Positions 1 through 8,389 of a stretch of 56,185 bases of DNA are shown here, in pieces (the stretch's first letter is position 1; each line of letters begins with the position of its first letter). Position numbers and translations under genes: made by a program. The notes beneath the pieces are model-generated. The model saw only the letters and a program-made list of their open reading frames with translations. It was not told where the DNA came from and did no database searches. Source of the stretch: Rhodobacter sp. (lineage in GTDB: Bacteria > Pseudomonadota > Alphaproteobacteria > Rhodobacterales > Rhodobacteraceae). The stretch lies in assembly GCA_030066215.1 (NCBI GenBank), contig JASJCA010000010.1, positions 1-56,185 on the forward strand, read 5' to 3'.

Positions 1-1134
1 AACAACCTCACCAACATGTTCATCATGGACAAGGGCTGGGCCGAGGCCAACAACGCCGTCAAGGTGCAGGACTACGAAGGCGGCGAGCAGACATTCGCGG
101 CCACCAACGCCAACGGCACCGGACCCTACAAGCTGGTCAGCCGCGAGCCCGACGTGAAGACCGTGCTCACGATCAACGAGAACTACTGGGGCAAAGACGA
201 ATTCCCCATGGAAGTGACCGAGATCATCTACACCCCGATCCAGAACGCCGCGACCCGCGTCGCCGCTCTGCTGTCGGGTGAGGTCGACTTCATCCAGGAC
301 GTGCCCGTGCAGGACCTGGGCCGCGTGGCCGAGGCCGACGGGCTCGACGTCCGCACCGCGCCGCAGAACCGCGTCATCTTCTTCGGCATGAACCAAGGCG
401 ACGCCGACCTGATGAACGACAATGTCGACGGCGCCAACCCGCTGGCCGACCTGCGCGTGCGCCAGGCGATGTCGATGGCGGTCAACCGCGACGCCATCAA
501 ACAGGTGGTGATGCGCGGCCAGTCGGCGCCGGCCGGCATGATCTCGCCGCCCTTCGTCAACGGGTGGAACGCCGAGATGGACGGCGCGTCCATGACCGAC
601 ATCGCCAAGGCCAATGAGTTGATGGAGGCGGCCGGCTACGGCGACGGCTTCTCGATCGTGCTGAACTGCCCCAACGACCGCTACATCAATGACGAGGCGA
701 TCTGCCAGGCCGCGGTGGGCATGATGGCGCAGATCGGCATCACCGTGAACCTCGACGCCAAGCCCAAGGCCCAGCACTTCCCGCTGATCAACACGCTGGA
801 GACCGACTTCTATATGCTGGGCTGGGGCGTGCCGACATACGACAGCGAGTACATCTTCAACTTCCTGGTCCACACCCGCGACGACAAATACGGGTCGTGG
901 AACGGCACCCGGTTCTCGAACCCGGATCTGGACATGAAGATCGAGGCGCTGGCGTCAGAGACCGACCTGCCCAAGCGCGACATGATGATCAATGAGATCT
1001 GGCAGGTGGTGCAGGCCGAACAGCTCTACATCCCGATCCACCACCAGGTGCTGAACTGGGGCATGAAGTCGAACGTCGAGACCATCGTCGCCCCGGACGA
1101 CACGGCCAAGTTCAAGTACTTCAGCTTCAACTGA
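1..1134 (+). CDS. Peptide/nickel-type ABC transporter substrate-binding protein, 5'-truncated
   Basis: C-terminal part (about 377 residues) of a family 5 extracellular solute-binding protein, the periplasmic receptor of a Dpp/Opp-like ABC importer. The frame is open from base 1, so the start and signal peptide lie left of the window. The protein shows family 5 landmarks: a segment reading GTGPYKLVSREP, a RVAALLSGEVDFI stretch, a LRVRQAMSMAVNRDAI helix and a closing IYIPIHHQ-like stretch. It ends just before a strong terminator, so it is the last gene of its transcript here. The substrate cannot be read from sequence; peptides are the family default, but some members bind metals or sugars. Confidence 0.9.
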   Translation, partial: NNLTNMFIMDKGWAEANNAVKVQDYEGGEQTFAATNANGTGPYKLVSREPDVKTVLTINENYWGKDEFPMEVTEIIYTPIQNAATRVAALLSGEVDFIQDVPVQDLGRVAEADGLDVRTAPQNRVIFFGMNQGDADLMNDNVDGANPLADLRVRQAMSMAVNRDAIKQVVMRGQSAPAGMISPPFVNGWNAEMDGASMTDIAKANELMEAAGYGDGFSIVLNCPNDRYINDEAICQAAVGMMAQIGITVNLDAKPKAQHFPLINTLETDFYMLGWGVPTYDSEYIFNFLVHTRDDKYGSWNGTRFSNPDLDMKIEALASETDLPKRDMMINEIWQVVQAEQLYIPIHHQVLNWGMKSNVETIVAPDDTAKFKYFSFN

Positions 1135-1159
1135 AGCGACGCGCCAATTGGTTCGGATG

Positions 1160-1185
1160 CGCCCCGCCCACCGGCGGGGCGTTTT
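1160..1185 (+). terminator. Rho-independent terminator after the binding protein
   Basis: A perfect 9-bp stem (CGCCCCGCC / GGCGGGGCG) with a CACC loop is followed directly by TTTT. It lies 25 nt after the stop codon of the upstream plus-strand gene. The minus-strand orphan gene ending at 1228 could also read into it, but the U-tract is only on the plus side. Confidence 0.9.
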
Positions 1186-1227
1186 GTGTAGAGGGTGCCG
1201 CAGCGCTCGGCTGACGCGGCGAGAATG

Positions 1228-1701
1228 TCAGCCGACTTGGGTGCCCTGAAGCTCTACGTTTTTGTCCAGTTTGTTTGGATCGGGAAACCCAGCGTCCGAG
1301 TCAATTGCCTTGTTGTACCCGTAGATCCAGACCCCGATGAGCGCGTTCTTCTTCTTGAGCGCAACCGCGAGATGGGCCGAGAAATTGGACACGTTCTCAC
1401 TGCAGGCGTGGATCAGGATCGGTCCCTTGTAATTCGGTTTGTTGGCCTTCAAGAGACCAGCGATGTCGTCGCTGTCCCAGCCCCATGGGCTGCTTTCGTC
1501 GCCGATCTCTTCATCGTTGCCATGCGCTGAAAAACACAACGGCTCATTGCCCAAACCTTGCAAGAACCCAGCGATGGCCAGCGTCGCTTGGTTTTGGTTC
1601 AGCCCCGAATTCACGATCTTGAGCGGCGCCCAAGCCTTCGCGGACTCCTTGTTCTGTGCCGCTTGGACGATCTCGTTATCTTTGGTGCAGACGATGAGCA
1701 T
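1228..1701 (-). CDS. Small hypothetical protein with a caspase-like (clan CD) His-Gly / Ala-Cys motif pair
   Basis: 157 residues from the ATG at 1701, chosen because AAGGA lies 10 nt upstream; an in-frame extension to 1746 lacks such a site. The chain has an LCFSAHGN segment and, about 45 residues later, ILIHACSEN. This spacing and form (small-hydrophobic-HG, then hydrophobic-AC) is what caspase/gingipain/CHAT-type cysteine peptidases carry at their catalytic His and Cys. There is no signal peptide and no second domain. It stands alone between a terminator and the hydrogenase operon, and reads as less GC-rich than its neighbours, which suggests acquisition. The protease assignment is an inference from two motifs; it could be an inactive relative. 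Confidence 0.5.
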   Translation of the reverse strand: MLIVCTKDNEIVQAAQNKESAKAWAPLKIVNSGLNQNQATLAIAGFLQGLGNEPLCFSAHGNDEEIGDESSPWGWDSDDIAGLLKANKPNYKGPILIHACSENVSNFSAHLAVALKKKNALIGVWIYGYNKAIDSDAGFPDPNKLDKNVELQGTQVG

Positions 1702-1896
1702 TATGGCGATCCTTCTGAAATAGAAAGGTTCAGTATGGTTGAGCAATCAGATTGCGTACTCAACCTATCAGATTTAAGTCACCCAACAAGTCGCGTTGCC
1801 GCCCGCGCCTTGGCCAATCAATCTGTCCAACGGCCGCCACCTAGTCCGGCAAGGCGCCTCGTGATGTATCCCGTCATCACTGATCGCCCGAGGCCC

Positions 1897-1910
1897 TTGA
1901 TTCAGATCAT
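1897..1910 (+). promoter_or_regulatory. FNR/FnrL-like box upstream of the hydrogenase operon
   Basis: TTGAT-TCAG-ATCAT matches the FNR consensus TTGAT-N4-ATCAA at 9 of 10 defined positions. Its centre (1903.5) is about 41.5 nt before position 1945, and a plausible -10 (CTATCC, 1933-1938) lies at the right distance for a class II FNR-activated promoter. The hydrogenase start codon is at 1980. Group 3b hydrogenases are commonly induced by low oxygen, so an oxygen-responsive activator fits. The site is seen; the regulator's identity is inferred. Confidence 0.65.
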
Positions 1911-1979
1911 TCCCTGCGCTTTCCTATTCCCGCTATCCCTACCTCAATTGCACAGGTCTAGCGCGAAGGACCAACCCGC

Positions 1980-3095
1980 ATGTCAGCCGCCCCTGGCGAG
2001 GCCTACGTCATCTCCAGCCCCGCACCACTCATCGAAGCGCTCGCGGCCGCAGGGTGGCGGGTCATCGGCCCGCGCGAATCCGATGGCACCATTTCCTACG
2101 AGGAACTCTGGGACCCCGACGACCTCCCCCGCGGCCGTTCCGACGACCAGGAGGCCGGCCACTACCGCCTGACCGATGGCCGCCCGGACTCGTGGTTTGA
2201 CTACGTCGTTGGACCGCAGAGCTGGAAGAAATGGCTCTTCCCCGCCCGCCGCAAGCTTTGGTCGGCCGAGAAGACCGCCGACGGGTTTCAGATCGACGAC
2301 CGCGCTGAGGAATACCCGAAGACCGCCTTCTTCGGCGTCCGGCCTTGCGAAATCGCAGCCATCGAACGCCAGGACGCCGTGTTCGACAACGGCGATTTCA
2401 CCGACACCGACTACACCCGCCGCCGCGCCGCCACCCTGATCGTCGCCGTGCAATGCGCCCGCTCTGCCGCCACCTGCTTTTGCGCCTCGATGAACACCGG
2501 GCCGCACGCAGATGAGGGCTTTGACCTGGCGCTGACCGAGCTCGACCCCGAGGGCAACCACCGCTTCCTTCTGCAAATCGGCTCCGCCGACGGCGCGGCC
2601 CTCGCTGACACCCTGCCGCTGCGCGACGCGACCGAAGACGACAAGGCGGCCGCGCGCCTCGCCGCCTCCTCCGCCGCCGCGCAGCAAACCCGCCGCCTGC
2701 CCGCCGACATCGCCCCGCGGCTGAAGGGCAAGGAAAACCACCCCGGCTGGCAGGACGTGGCCGAAAAGTGCCTGCACTGTGCAAACTGCACGCTCGCCTG
2801 CCCCACCTGTTTCTGTTCCGACGTCGAGGACACCAACGACCTGACCGGCGACAACACCGAACGCTGGCGGGTTTGGGACAGCTGTTTCAGCGTCGATTTC
2901 AGCTACATCCACGGCGGCGCCGTGCGCCAGGACCCCGCCGCCCGCTACCGCCAGTGGCTGACCCACAAGCTTTCCACCTGGCACGACCAATTCGGCAGCT
3001 CGGGCTGCGTCGGCTGCGGCCGCTGCATCGCCTGGTGCCCCGTGGGCATCGACATCACCGAGGAAGCCATCAGCATCGCGCGCGACGACGGCTAG
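1980..3095 (+). CDS. hydB: Group 3b [NiFe] hydrogenase (sulfhydrogenase) beta subunit, iron-sulfur protein
   Basis: 371-residue electron-transfer subunit related to HydB of sulfhydrogenases and to anaerobic sulfite reductase subunit A. Two ferredoxin-type motifs are visible: [12 protein letters not shown] starting near residue 264 and [12 protein letters not shown] near residue 343, each able to hold a [4Fe-4S] cluster. An [11 protein letters not shown] segment near residue 120 is typical of the family. The ATG is preceded by GAAGGA. It is the first gene of the operon, 11 nt before the cNMP-domain gene, and should pass electrons between the NAD(P)-binding flavoprotein and the hydrogenase module. 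No signal peptide: cytosolic. Confidence 0.88.
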   Translation: MSAAPGEAYVISSPAPLIEALAAAGWRVIGPRESDGTISYEELWDPDDLPRGRSDDQEAGHYRLTDGRPDSWFDYVVGPQSWKKWLFPARRKLWSAEKTADGFQIDDRAEEYPKTAFFGVRPCEIAAIERQDAVFDNGDFTDTDYTRRRAATLIVAVQCARSAATCFCASMNTGPHADEGFDLALTELDPEGNHRFLLQIGSADGAALADTLPLRDATEDDKAAARLAASSAAAQQTRRLPADIAPRLKGKENHPGWQDVAEKCLHCANCTLACPTCFCSDVEDTNDLTGDNTERWRVWDSCFSVDFSYIHGGAVRQDPAARYRQWLTHKLSTWHDQFGSSGCVGCGRCIAWCPVGIDITEEAISIARDDG

Positions 3096-3106
3096 GGAGC
3101 AGAACA

Positions 3107-3571
3107 ATGGAAATCCACGGCATCAAAGACATCCTCTCCGGTCACCCGGTCTTCAAGGACTTCGACGAAGAAACCCTCGACCTGCTCTCCGGCTGCGGCC
3201 GCAACGAGCATTTCAAAAAGAACACGCTGCTCTACGCCGAGGGTGACGAGGCCGACAAGGTCTACATCATCCGCAAGGGTGACGTCGCCATCGAAATCGC
3301 CGCCCCCGGCCGCCCCTCGATTGTGGTCGAAAGCCTGCATGCCGGCGACATCGCGGGGTGGAGCTGGATGGTCCCGCCCTACCGGTCCTCCGCCGACGCC
3401 CGCGCCATGACCGAGGTAAGCGCCGTCAGCCTCGACGCCAACTGCATGCGCGGCAAATGCGACGAACACCCCGCGCTCGGCTACCAGATGTTCAAGACCT
3501 GGCTGCCGCACCTCACCAAACGCGTGCGCGCCCAGCGGCTGCAACTGCTCGACCTCTACGGCACGGGATAG
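3107..3571 (+). CDS. Cyclic nucleotide-binding (Crp-type) domain protein inside the hydrogenase operon, no HTH
   Basis: 154 residues, essentially one cNMP-binding beta-roll. The core LYAEGDEADKVYIIRKGDV and a phosphate-binding-cassette-like GDIAGWSWMVPP, followed by an arginine-bearing YRSSADARAM segment, are readable. After the roll there is only a basic helix (HLTKRVRAQRLQLLDLYG) and no helix-turn-helix, so it is not a Crp/Fnr transcription factor. The ATG at 3107 follows GGGAGCAGAACA, 11 nt after the hydB stop; the next gene starts 4 nt after its own stop. Its place between hydB and hydG suggests a sensor or accessory subunit acting on the enzyme itself. The ligand is unknown. Confidence 0.82.
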   Translation: MEIHGIKDILSGHPVFKDFDEETLDLLSGCGRNEHFKKNTLLYAEGDEADKVYIIRKGDVAIEIAAPGRPSIVVESLHAGDIAGWSWMVPPYRSSADARAMTEVSAVSLDANCMRGKCDEHPALGYQMFKTWLPHLTKRVRAQRLQLLDLYGTG

Positions 3572-3575
3572 GCCG

Positions 3576-4421
3576 ATGGATGTCTCCAACATCCAGGACC
3601 CGATGCTGCCGCGCCGCTACCGCGTGGCCGAGGTGTGGGAGGAGCTTGACGACGTCGCCACCATGTCGCTTCTGCCCATCGACGGCCCGCCGCGGCCGTT
3701 CAAGGCCGGGCAGTTCAACATGCTCTACGCCTACGGCGTCGGCGAGGCCGCCATTTCGATCTCCGGCGACCCTGCGGTGCCAGAACGCCTGATCCACACC
3801 ACCCGCAACGTCGGCAAGGTCTCTGCCGCGCTCACCCGGCTCCGCGCCGGTGACATGCTCGGCGTGCGCGGCCCCTTCGGCAGCGACTGGCCGGTCGAAG
3901 AGCAAAAGGGCCGCCATATGCTGTTCATCGCCGGCGGGCTCGGTCTCGCCCCCCTGCGCGGCGCCATCTGCCAAGCGCTGGCCGACCGGCTCGATTACGA
4001 AGAAGTCTCGCTGCTCTTCGGCGCACGGTCCCCAAACGATCTGCTCTACCGTTCTCAAGTCGCCGAATGGGGCGCGTTCTCCGGCGCCAATGTCGAGGTC
4101 ACCGTCGACACCGCCGCCCGCGGCTGGACCGGCCATGTCGGCGTTGTCACCACGCGGCTCGAGCGCATCCTGAACGGCCAGGACCACGCCAACGTCTCGG
4201 CCTTCATCTGCGGCCCGGAAATCATGATGCGCTTCACCGCGCAGGATCTCGTCGAACTCGGCGTGCCCACCGACAAGATTTGGGTCTCGATGGAACGCAA
4301 CATGAAATGCGCACTCGGCTTCTGCGGCCACTGTCAGTGGGGCCCCGATTTCGTCTGCAAGGACGGCCCCGTGTTCCGCTACGACCAGATCGGCCGCCGT
4401 CTCGCCATGAGGGAAATCTGA
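3576..4421 (+). CDS. hydG: Group 3b hydrogenase gamma subunit, FAD/NAD(P)-binding reductase
   Basis: 281-residue ferredoxin-NADP reductase-like subunit that exchanges electrons between NAD(P)H and the iron-sulfur chain. It has an N-terminal FAD barrel ([10 protein letters not shown], then AISISGDP), a nucleotide-binding segment [13 protein letters not shown] near residue 112, and a C-terminal cysteine motif [17 protein letters not shown] near residues 245-262 for a [2Fe-2S] cluster, as in dihydroorotate dehydrogenase electron-transfer and sulfhydrogenase gamma subunits. Its stop overlaps the next start (TGATG at 4419-4423), indicating translational coupling with the small subunit. Confidence 0.9.
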   Translation: MDVSNIQDPMLPRRYRVAEVWEELDDVATMSLLPIDGPPRPFKAGQFNMLYAYGVGEAAISISGDPAVPERLIHTTRNVGKVSAALTRLRAGDMLGVRGPFGSDWPVEEQKGRHMLFIAGGLGLAPLRGAICQALADRLDYEEVSLLFGARSPNDLLYRSQVAEWGAFSGANVEVTVDTAARGWTGHVGVVTTRLERILNGQDHANVSAFICGPEIMMRFTAQDLVELGVPTDKIWVSMERNMKCALGFCGHCQWGPDFVCKDGPVFRYDQIGRRLAMREI

Positions 4422-5185
4422 TGACCCGCCCCAAACTCGCCGTCTGGAAATTCGCCTCCTGCGACGGCTGCCAACTGACGCTGCTCGATTGCGAGGACGA
4501 GCTGCTGGCGCTGGCCGAGGTCGTCGAAATCTCGCAGTTCCTCGAAGCCACCAGCGAGATCAAGGACGGCCCCTACGACATCTCGCTCGTTGAGGGCTCG
4601 ATCACCACCGAGCACGACCACGACCGCATCCGCAATGTCCGAGAGCAATCGCACACGCTGATCGCCATCGGCGCCTGCGCCACCGCCGGCGGCATCCAGG
4701 CGCTTCGCAACTTCGCCGATGTCGACGCCTTCACCAACACGGTCTATGCGAACCCCGACTATATCGAGACCCTCGACAAGTCGACCGCCATCGCCGACCA
4801 CGTCAAGGTCGACATGGAACTGCGCGGCTGCCCGGTGTCAAAATCCCAGTTGATCGAGTTAATCACCGCCACGCTCGCGGCGCGCAAACCCCACATCCCG
4901 ACCGTCTCGCAATGCGTCGAGTGCAAACGCGCGGGCACCGCCTGCGTGATGGTCTCGAAAGGCATCCCCTGCATGGGCCCCGTCACCCAGGCCGGCTGCG
5001 GCAACCTCTGCCCCAAGATCGGCCGCGGCTGTTACGGCTGCTTCGGCCCGGTCGAACACGCCAACACCGACGCGCTAACCGCCGAATTCGCCAAACTCGG
5101 CCTGAGCGACCGGCAGACGAGCGACAAATACCGCTACTTCAACGCCGGGGCCGATGCCTTCGCCACCGCCGGAGAGAGCCCATGA
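4421..5185 (+). CDS. hydD: Group 3b [NiFe] hydrogenase small (delta) subunit
   Basis: 254 residues. It begins [18 protein letters not shown], the cytosolic small-subunit signature with no Tat signal, then GACATAGG and ELRGCPVSK, which with the first CxxC ligate the proximal cluster. A C-terminal cysteine-rich region ([32 protein letters not shown]) can hold two more clusters. The subunit carries electrons from the Ni-Fe site to the beta/gamma diaphorase part. It overlaps the preceding gene by one base and the large subunit by four (ATGA at 5182-5185). Lack of a twin-arginine leader separates it from uptake hydrogenases of groups 1 and 2. Confidence 0.92.
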   Translation: MTRPKLAVWKFASCDGCQLTLLDCEDELLALAEVVEISQFLEATSEIKDGPYDISLVEGSITTEHDHDRIRNVREQSHTLIAIGACATAGGIQALRNFADVDAFTNTVYANPDYIETLDKSTAIADHVKVDMELRGCPVSKSQLIELITATLAARKPHIPTVSQCVECKRAGTACVMVSKGIPCMGPVTQAGCGNLCPKIGRGCYGCFGPVEHANTDALTAEFAKLGLSDRQTSDKYRYFNAGADAFATAGESP

Positions 5186-6471
5186 CCACCCGCACCTTGC
5201 AAGTCGACGCGCTCGCCCGGGTCGAGGGCGAAGGCGCGCTCTATGTCAAGCTCAACGGCGACGAAATCGACACCGTTGAGTTCCGTATCTTCGAACCGCC
5301 CCGGTTCTTCGAGGCGTTCATGCAAGGCCGCGACTGTCACGAGGCCCCCGACATCACCAGCCGAATCTGCGGCATCTGTCCCATCGCCTACGTCATGGGT
5401 GCCAGCCACGCCATGGAACAGGCGCTTGGGATCGAGGTCACGCAGCCGATCAAAGATTTGCGCCGGATGATCTATTGCGGCGAATGGATCCAAAGCCACG
5501 TCCTGCACGCCGCCATGCTGCACGCGCCGGATTTCCTGAACCTGCACGACGCCATGGCCATCGCCAAGGTCGAGCCCGAGTTGGTCAAGACCGCCCTGCG
5601 CCTGAAAAAACTCGGCAACACGCTGATGGAGGTGATCGGCGGGCGGTCCGTGCATCCGGTCAACACCCGCGTCGGTGGCTTCTACAAGGCGCCGTCGGCG
5701 GACGCCATCGCCGGCCTGATCCCAGAGCTGGAGTGGGGCGTTCAGGCCGCCCGCGACACCGCGCTGGCCTTCGCCAAGTTCGACTTCCCCGACGACGAAG
5801 GCGACTACATTTTCGTCTCGCTATCCCAGCAACAGGTCTACCCGATCGACGAGGGCAACATCGTCTCCAGCACCGGGCTCGACATCGACGTCGCCGACTT
5901 CTCGGACCATTTCTACGAGACCCATGTCGAACGCTCCAACGCGCTGCATGGGCACATGAAGGACGGCTCGGCCTATCTCACCGGACCGCTGGCTCGCTAC
6001 GCCAACAATTTCGACAAGCTCAGCCCGACAGCGAAACAGACCGCCGAGGATTGCGGCCTTGGTCCGGTGGTCACCAACCCGTTCAAATCGATCCTCGTCC
6101 GCATGGTCGAGGTGCAATACGCCATCGAGGAAGCCCTGCGCCTCGCCCGCGCCTACCAGCCGTTCGAACCCAGCTTCATTGACGCCCCGCCCCGTGCCGG
6201 CTCCGGCCACGGCTGCACCGAGGCCCCGCGCGGGATCTGCTATCACCGCTACTCGATCGACGACGACGCCCGCATCACGCACGCCACCATCGTGCCCCCC
6301 ACCTCGCAAAACCAGCCACAAATCGAGGTCGACCTGACCCGCGTCGTACGCCGCTACATGGACCTCGACGACGACGCCCTACGCTGGCGCTGCGAACAAA
6401 CCATCCGCAACTACGACCCCTGCATCAGCTGCGCCACGCATTTCCTGAAGCTGACGGTGGAGCGGACGTAG
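5182..6471 (+). CDS. hydA: Group 3b [NiFe] hydrogenase large (alpha) catalytic subunit
   Basis: 429 residues with both active-site cysteine pairs: [16 protein letters not shown] beginning at residue 61 (L1) and DPCISCATH at 412-420 (L2). A nine-residue tail follows His420, the normal site of endoproteolytic maturation, matching the protease gene downstream. The length and the ARVEGEGAL start fit group 3 cytosolic bidirectional enzymes. The predicted reaction is reversible H2 oxidation coupled to NAD(P)+, with a possible polysulfide reductase side activity known for the family. The hypABCDEF insertion genes are not in this window and must be elsewhere. Confidence 0.93.
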   Translation: MTTRTLQVDALARVEGEGALYVKLNGDEIDTVEFRIFEPPRFFEAFMQGRDCHEAPDITSRICGICPIAYVMGASHAMEQALGIEVTQPIKDLRRMIYCGEWIQSHVLHAAMLHAPDFLNLHDAMAIAKVEPELVKTALRLKKLGNTLMEVIGGRSVHPVNTRVGGFYKAPSADAIAGLIPELEWGVQAARDTALAFAKFDFPDDEGDYIFVSLSQQQVYPIDEGNIVSSTGLDIDVADFSDHFYETHVERSNALHGHMKDGSAYLTGPLARYANNFDKLSPTAKQTAEDCGLGPVVTNPFKSILVRMVEVQYAIEEALRLARAYQPFEPSFIDAPPRAGSGHGCTEAPRGICYHRYSIDDDARITHATIVPPTSQNQPQIEVDLTRVVRRYMDLDDDALRWRCEQTIRNYDPCISCATHFLKLTVERT

Positions 6472-6518
6472 AATCCCGGCTCCTGAGATTATGCAGCGCC
6501 CTATCCATCCGCACGCAC

Positions 6519-6670
6519 GGGGTTGCAAACCCCGGATCGCGCCCAGCCCCGCCCCCCAGGGTGGGCGCGATGCGTTGAAACGATTGTGCTTATTGATCCG
6601 ACCGTACTTTGAAGCAATGCGGGCGAAGACGTCGCCGCGCCCACCCTCGGTGCCGGGCGCGATCCTCTTT
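6519..6670. repeat. Short dispersed hairpin repeat (two inverted copies), shared with 54593-54650
   Basis: 6537-6570 forms a perfect 9-bp stem, TCGCGCCCA / TGGGCGCGA, around a 16-nt C-rich loop. The same unit, about 90% identical over 51 nt, occurs inverted at 54594-54648, where the closing pair is G-C instead of A-T, a compensatory change. A degenerate inverted third copy is at 6633-6665, so the stretch has terminal-inverted-repeat form. It fills most of the gap between the hydrogenase large subunit and its protease; no promoter for the protease is evident. Confidence 0.65.
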
Positions 6671-6694
6671 GCCCCGCACCAAGCCACTATCTGA

Positions 6695-7126
6695 ATGCCC
6701 AACCTCCACATCGGTATCGGCAACCCCTTCCGCCGCGACGATGGCGTCGGCCCCTGGCTCGCCACCCGTCTCGCCCAGGCGGGCCTCAACGCGATCACCC
6801 ACGAAGGCGACGGCACCCGCCTCATCGACCTCTTCGCAGACCACCCCAACATCGTGATCCTCGATGCCTCACGCAGCGGTGCCGCCCCCGGCAAATTGAC
6901 CGAATTCAACGCCATTGCCGCGCCCGTCCCGGCCGAGTTCTTCCACTACTCCACCCACCGCTTCGGCGTCGCCGAGGCGGTCGAGACCGCCCGCGCCCTG
7001 GGCGGCCTGCCCGACCGCCTGACGCTTTTCGCCATCGAAGGCCGGGAGTTCAGCCACGGCCAGGGCCTCTCGCCCCCCGTCGCCGCCACCGCCGAACGCC
7101 TGCTTGGACGCCTTTTGGAGAGATAA
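6695..7126 (+). CDS. Hydrogenase maturation protease (HyaD/HybD/HycI family)
   Basis: 143 residues. The N-terminus GIGNPFRRDDGVGPWLA (residues 7-23) is the signature of the nickel-dependent endopeptidases that trim the large-subunit C-terminus after Ni-Fe insertion. VILDASRSG and HYSTHRFG supply the further acidic and histidine ligands expected for nickel recognition. It sits 223 nt after hydA in the same direction and presumably cuts after His420 of that subunit. The gap is occupied by a hairpin repeat, so expression may be partly uncoupled from the structural genes. Confidence 0.88.
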   Translation: MPNLHIGIGNPFRRDDGVGPWLATRLAQAGLNAITHEGDGTRLIDLFADHPNIVILDASRSGAAPGKLTEFNAIAAPVPAEFFHYSTHRFGVAEAVETARALGGLPDRLTLFAIEGREFSHGQGLSPPVAATAERLLGRLLER

Positions 7127-7171
7127 GGCAACGCGAGCACCGTTGGCCGATTGTCACTTGGATCGTTCAAT

Positions 7172-7347
7172 GCCCGCACGGCCCAGCGGCGGCCCGCGGG
7201 ATGCCGCTACACCGCTGGAACGACGTGCTTTTATGGCAGCAATGTACATCTTCCATTTCAACTGAGCGTTTGTGGCAGCCAAAGCGGCAGCCCACCCGGG
7301 CGGGCCGCCGCTGGGCCGGGGCGCCTGCGGCGCTGTAACCCGGCCCA
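7172..7347. repeat. Long stem-loop intergenic element, copy A
   Basis: Left arm 7176-7200 pairs with 7291-7324 (GGCCCAGCGGCGGCCCGC against GCGGGCCGCCGCTGGGCC, 18 bp perfect). Between the arms is a loop of about 90 nt with the readable core GCTTTTATGGCAGC. A tail GGCGCCTGCGGCGCTGTAAC follows the right arm. Copy B (24978-25155) shares both ends. The element sits between convergent genes (hydrogenase protease and the sugar ABC ATPase). No protein is supported here. Confidence 0.75.
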
Positions 7348-7393
7348 GATCGCGTTTGCATCCATCCCGAAGCCCCACAACCCGCAGCCGTCC

Positions 7394-8389
7394 CTACCGC
7401 ACCCGCGCACCCGCCCCGTCGAACAGGTACAAATGCCGCTCCTCGAACGCGACCCGAACCCCGTCGCCGACTTCGTGCGCGTGCTGCCCAAACAGCCGCA
7501 AGGTCAGCACCTCGCCGGCTTCGATCCGCACCAGCACATTCGTGTCGCCGCCCAGATGCTCCACATGCGTGACCGCGCCCGACAGCTGCCCGGCCTCGGC
7601 GATCCGCAAATTCTCCGGCCGGATCCCCGCCGTCTCCGCCTGCTTGCCCAGCACGCCGCCCGGCAAAAAGTTCATCGACGGCGCGCCCAGAAAGCCCGCC
7701 ACGAACTGATTGACCGGATCGTTGTAAAGCTCCATCGGCGAGCCCACCTGCTCGACGATCCCGTCCCGCAGAACCACGATCCGATCCGCCAAGGTCATCG
7801 CCTCGATCTGATCGTGGGTGACATAGATCATCGTCGCGCCGAGCTTGCGGTGCAGATCGGCGATCTCGATCCGCGTGTTCATCCGCAAAGCCGCATCGAG
7901 GTTCGACAACGGCTCGTCGAACAGAAACAGCTGCGGCTCGCGCACCACCGCCCGCCCGATTGCCACCCGCTGCCGCTGCCCGCCCGACAATTCCGCCGGG
8001 CGCCGCTCGAGATAGGGATCGAGATGCAGCATCCGCGCCGCCTCGGCGATCCGCGCCTCGATCACATCCTTCGCTTGCCCCTCCTGCTTCAAGCCCAGCG
8101 CCATGTTCCCGCGCACCGTCAGATGCGGGTAAAGCGCGTAGGTCTGGAACACCATCGCGATGCCCCGCTTCGCCGGCGGCACCTCGTTGACCACCTCGCC
8201 GCCGATCTCCACCGTGCCGTCGGTCGCGTCCTCAAGCCCCGCGATCACCCGCAGCAAGGTCGACTTGCCGCAGCCCGAGGGCCCGACGAAGACCACGAAC
8301 TCACCCTCGTCCACGGCCAGGCTGATGTCCTTCAACACCTCGACAGGGCCGAAGGACTTGTAGACGTTCGACAGGCTCAGCGCGGTCAT
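7394..8389 (-). CDS. Sugar ABC transporter ATP-binding protein (UgpC/MsmK type)
   Basis: 331 residues. Walker [10 protein letters not shown], signature [14 protein letters not shown], Walker [11 protein letters not shown] and the switch histidine in [11 protein letters not shown] are all present, followed by a TOBE-type C-terminal regulatory domain, as in MalK-like ATPases of carbohydrate importers. The start at 8389 is chosen over an in-frame upstream ATG because it shares the ATGA overlap with the preceding oxidoreductase gene. It is the last gene of the murQ operon and energises the two permeases encoded upstream. Such ATPases can be shared between importers. Confidence 0.93.
   Translation of the reverse strand: MTALSLSNVYKSFGPVEVLKDISLAVDEGEFVVFVGPSGCGKSTLLRVIAGLEDATDGTVEIGGEVVNEVPPAKRGIAMVFQTYALYPHLTVRGNMALGLKQEGQAKDVIEARIAEAARMLHLDPYLERRPAELSGGQRQRVAIGRAVVREPQLFLFDEPLSNLDAALRMNTRIEIADLHRKLGATMIYVTHDQIEAMTLADRIVVLRDGIVEQVGSPMELYNDPVNQFVAGFLGAPSMNFLPGGVLGKQAETAGIRPENLRIAEAGQLSGAVTHVEHLGGDTNVLVRIEAGEVLTLRLFGQHAHEVGDGVRVAFEERHLYLFDGAGARVR

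Noticed and set aside
1983-3107. Long minus-strand open frame of 374 codons opposite hydB
   Set aside because: It is Gly/Ala/Val-rich with no motif, and the plus strand encodes clear ferredoxin motifs; a GC-driven shadow frame.
7151-7393. Overlapping open frames in the gap after the hydrogenase protease
   Set aside because: They run across a stem-loop repeat and the reverse of the ATPase gene; no conserved protein sequence.
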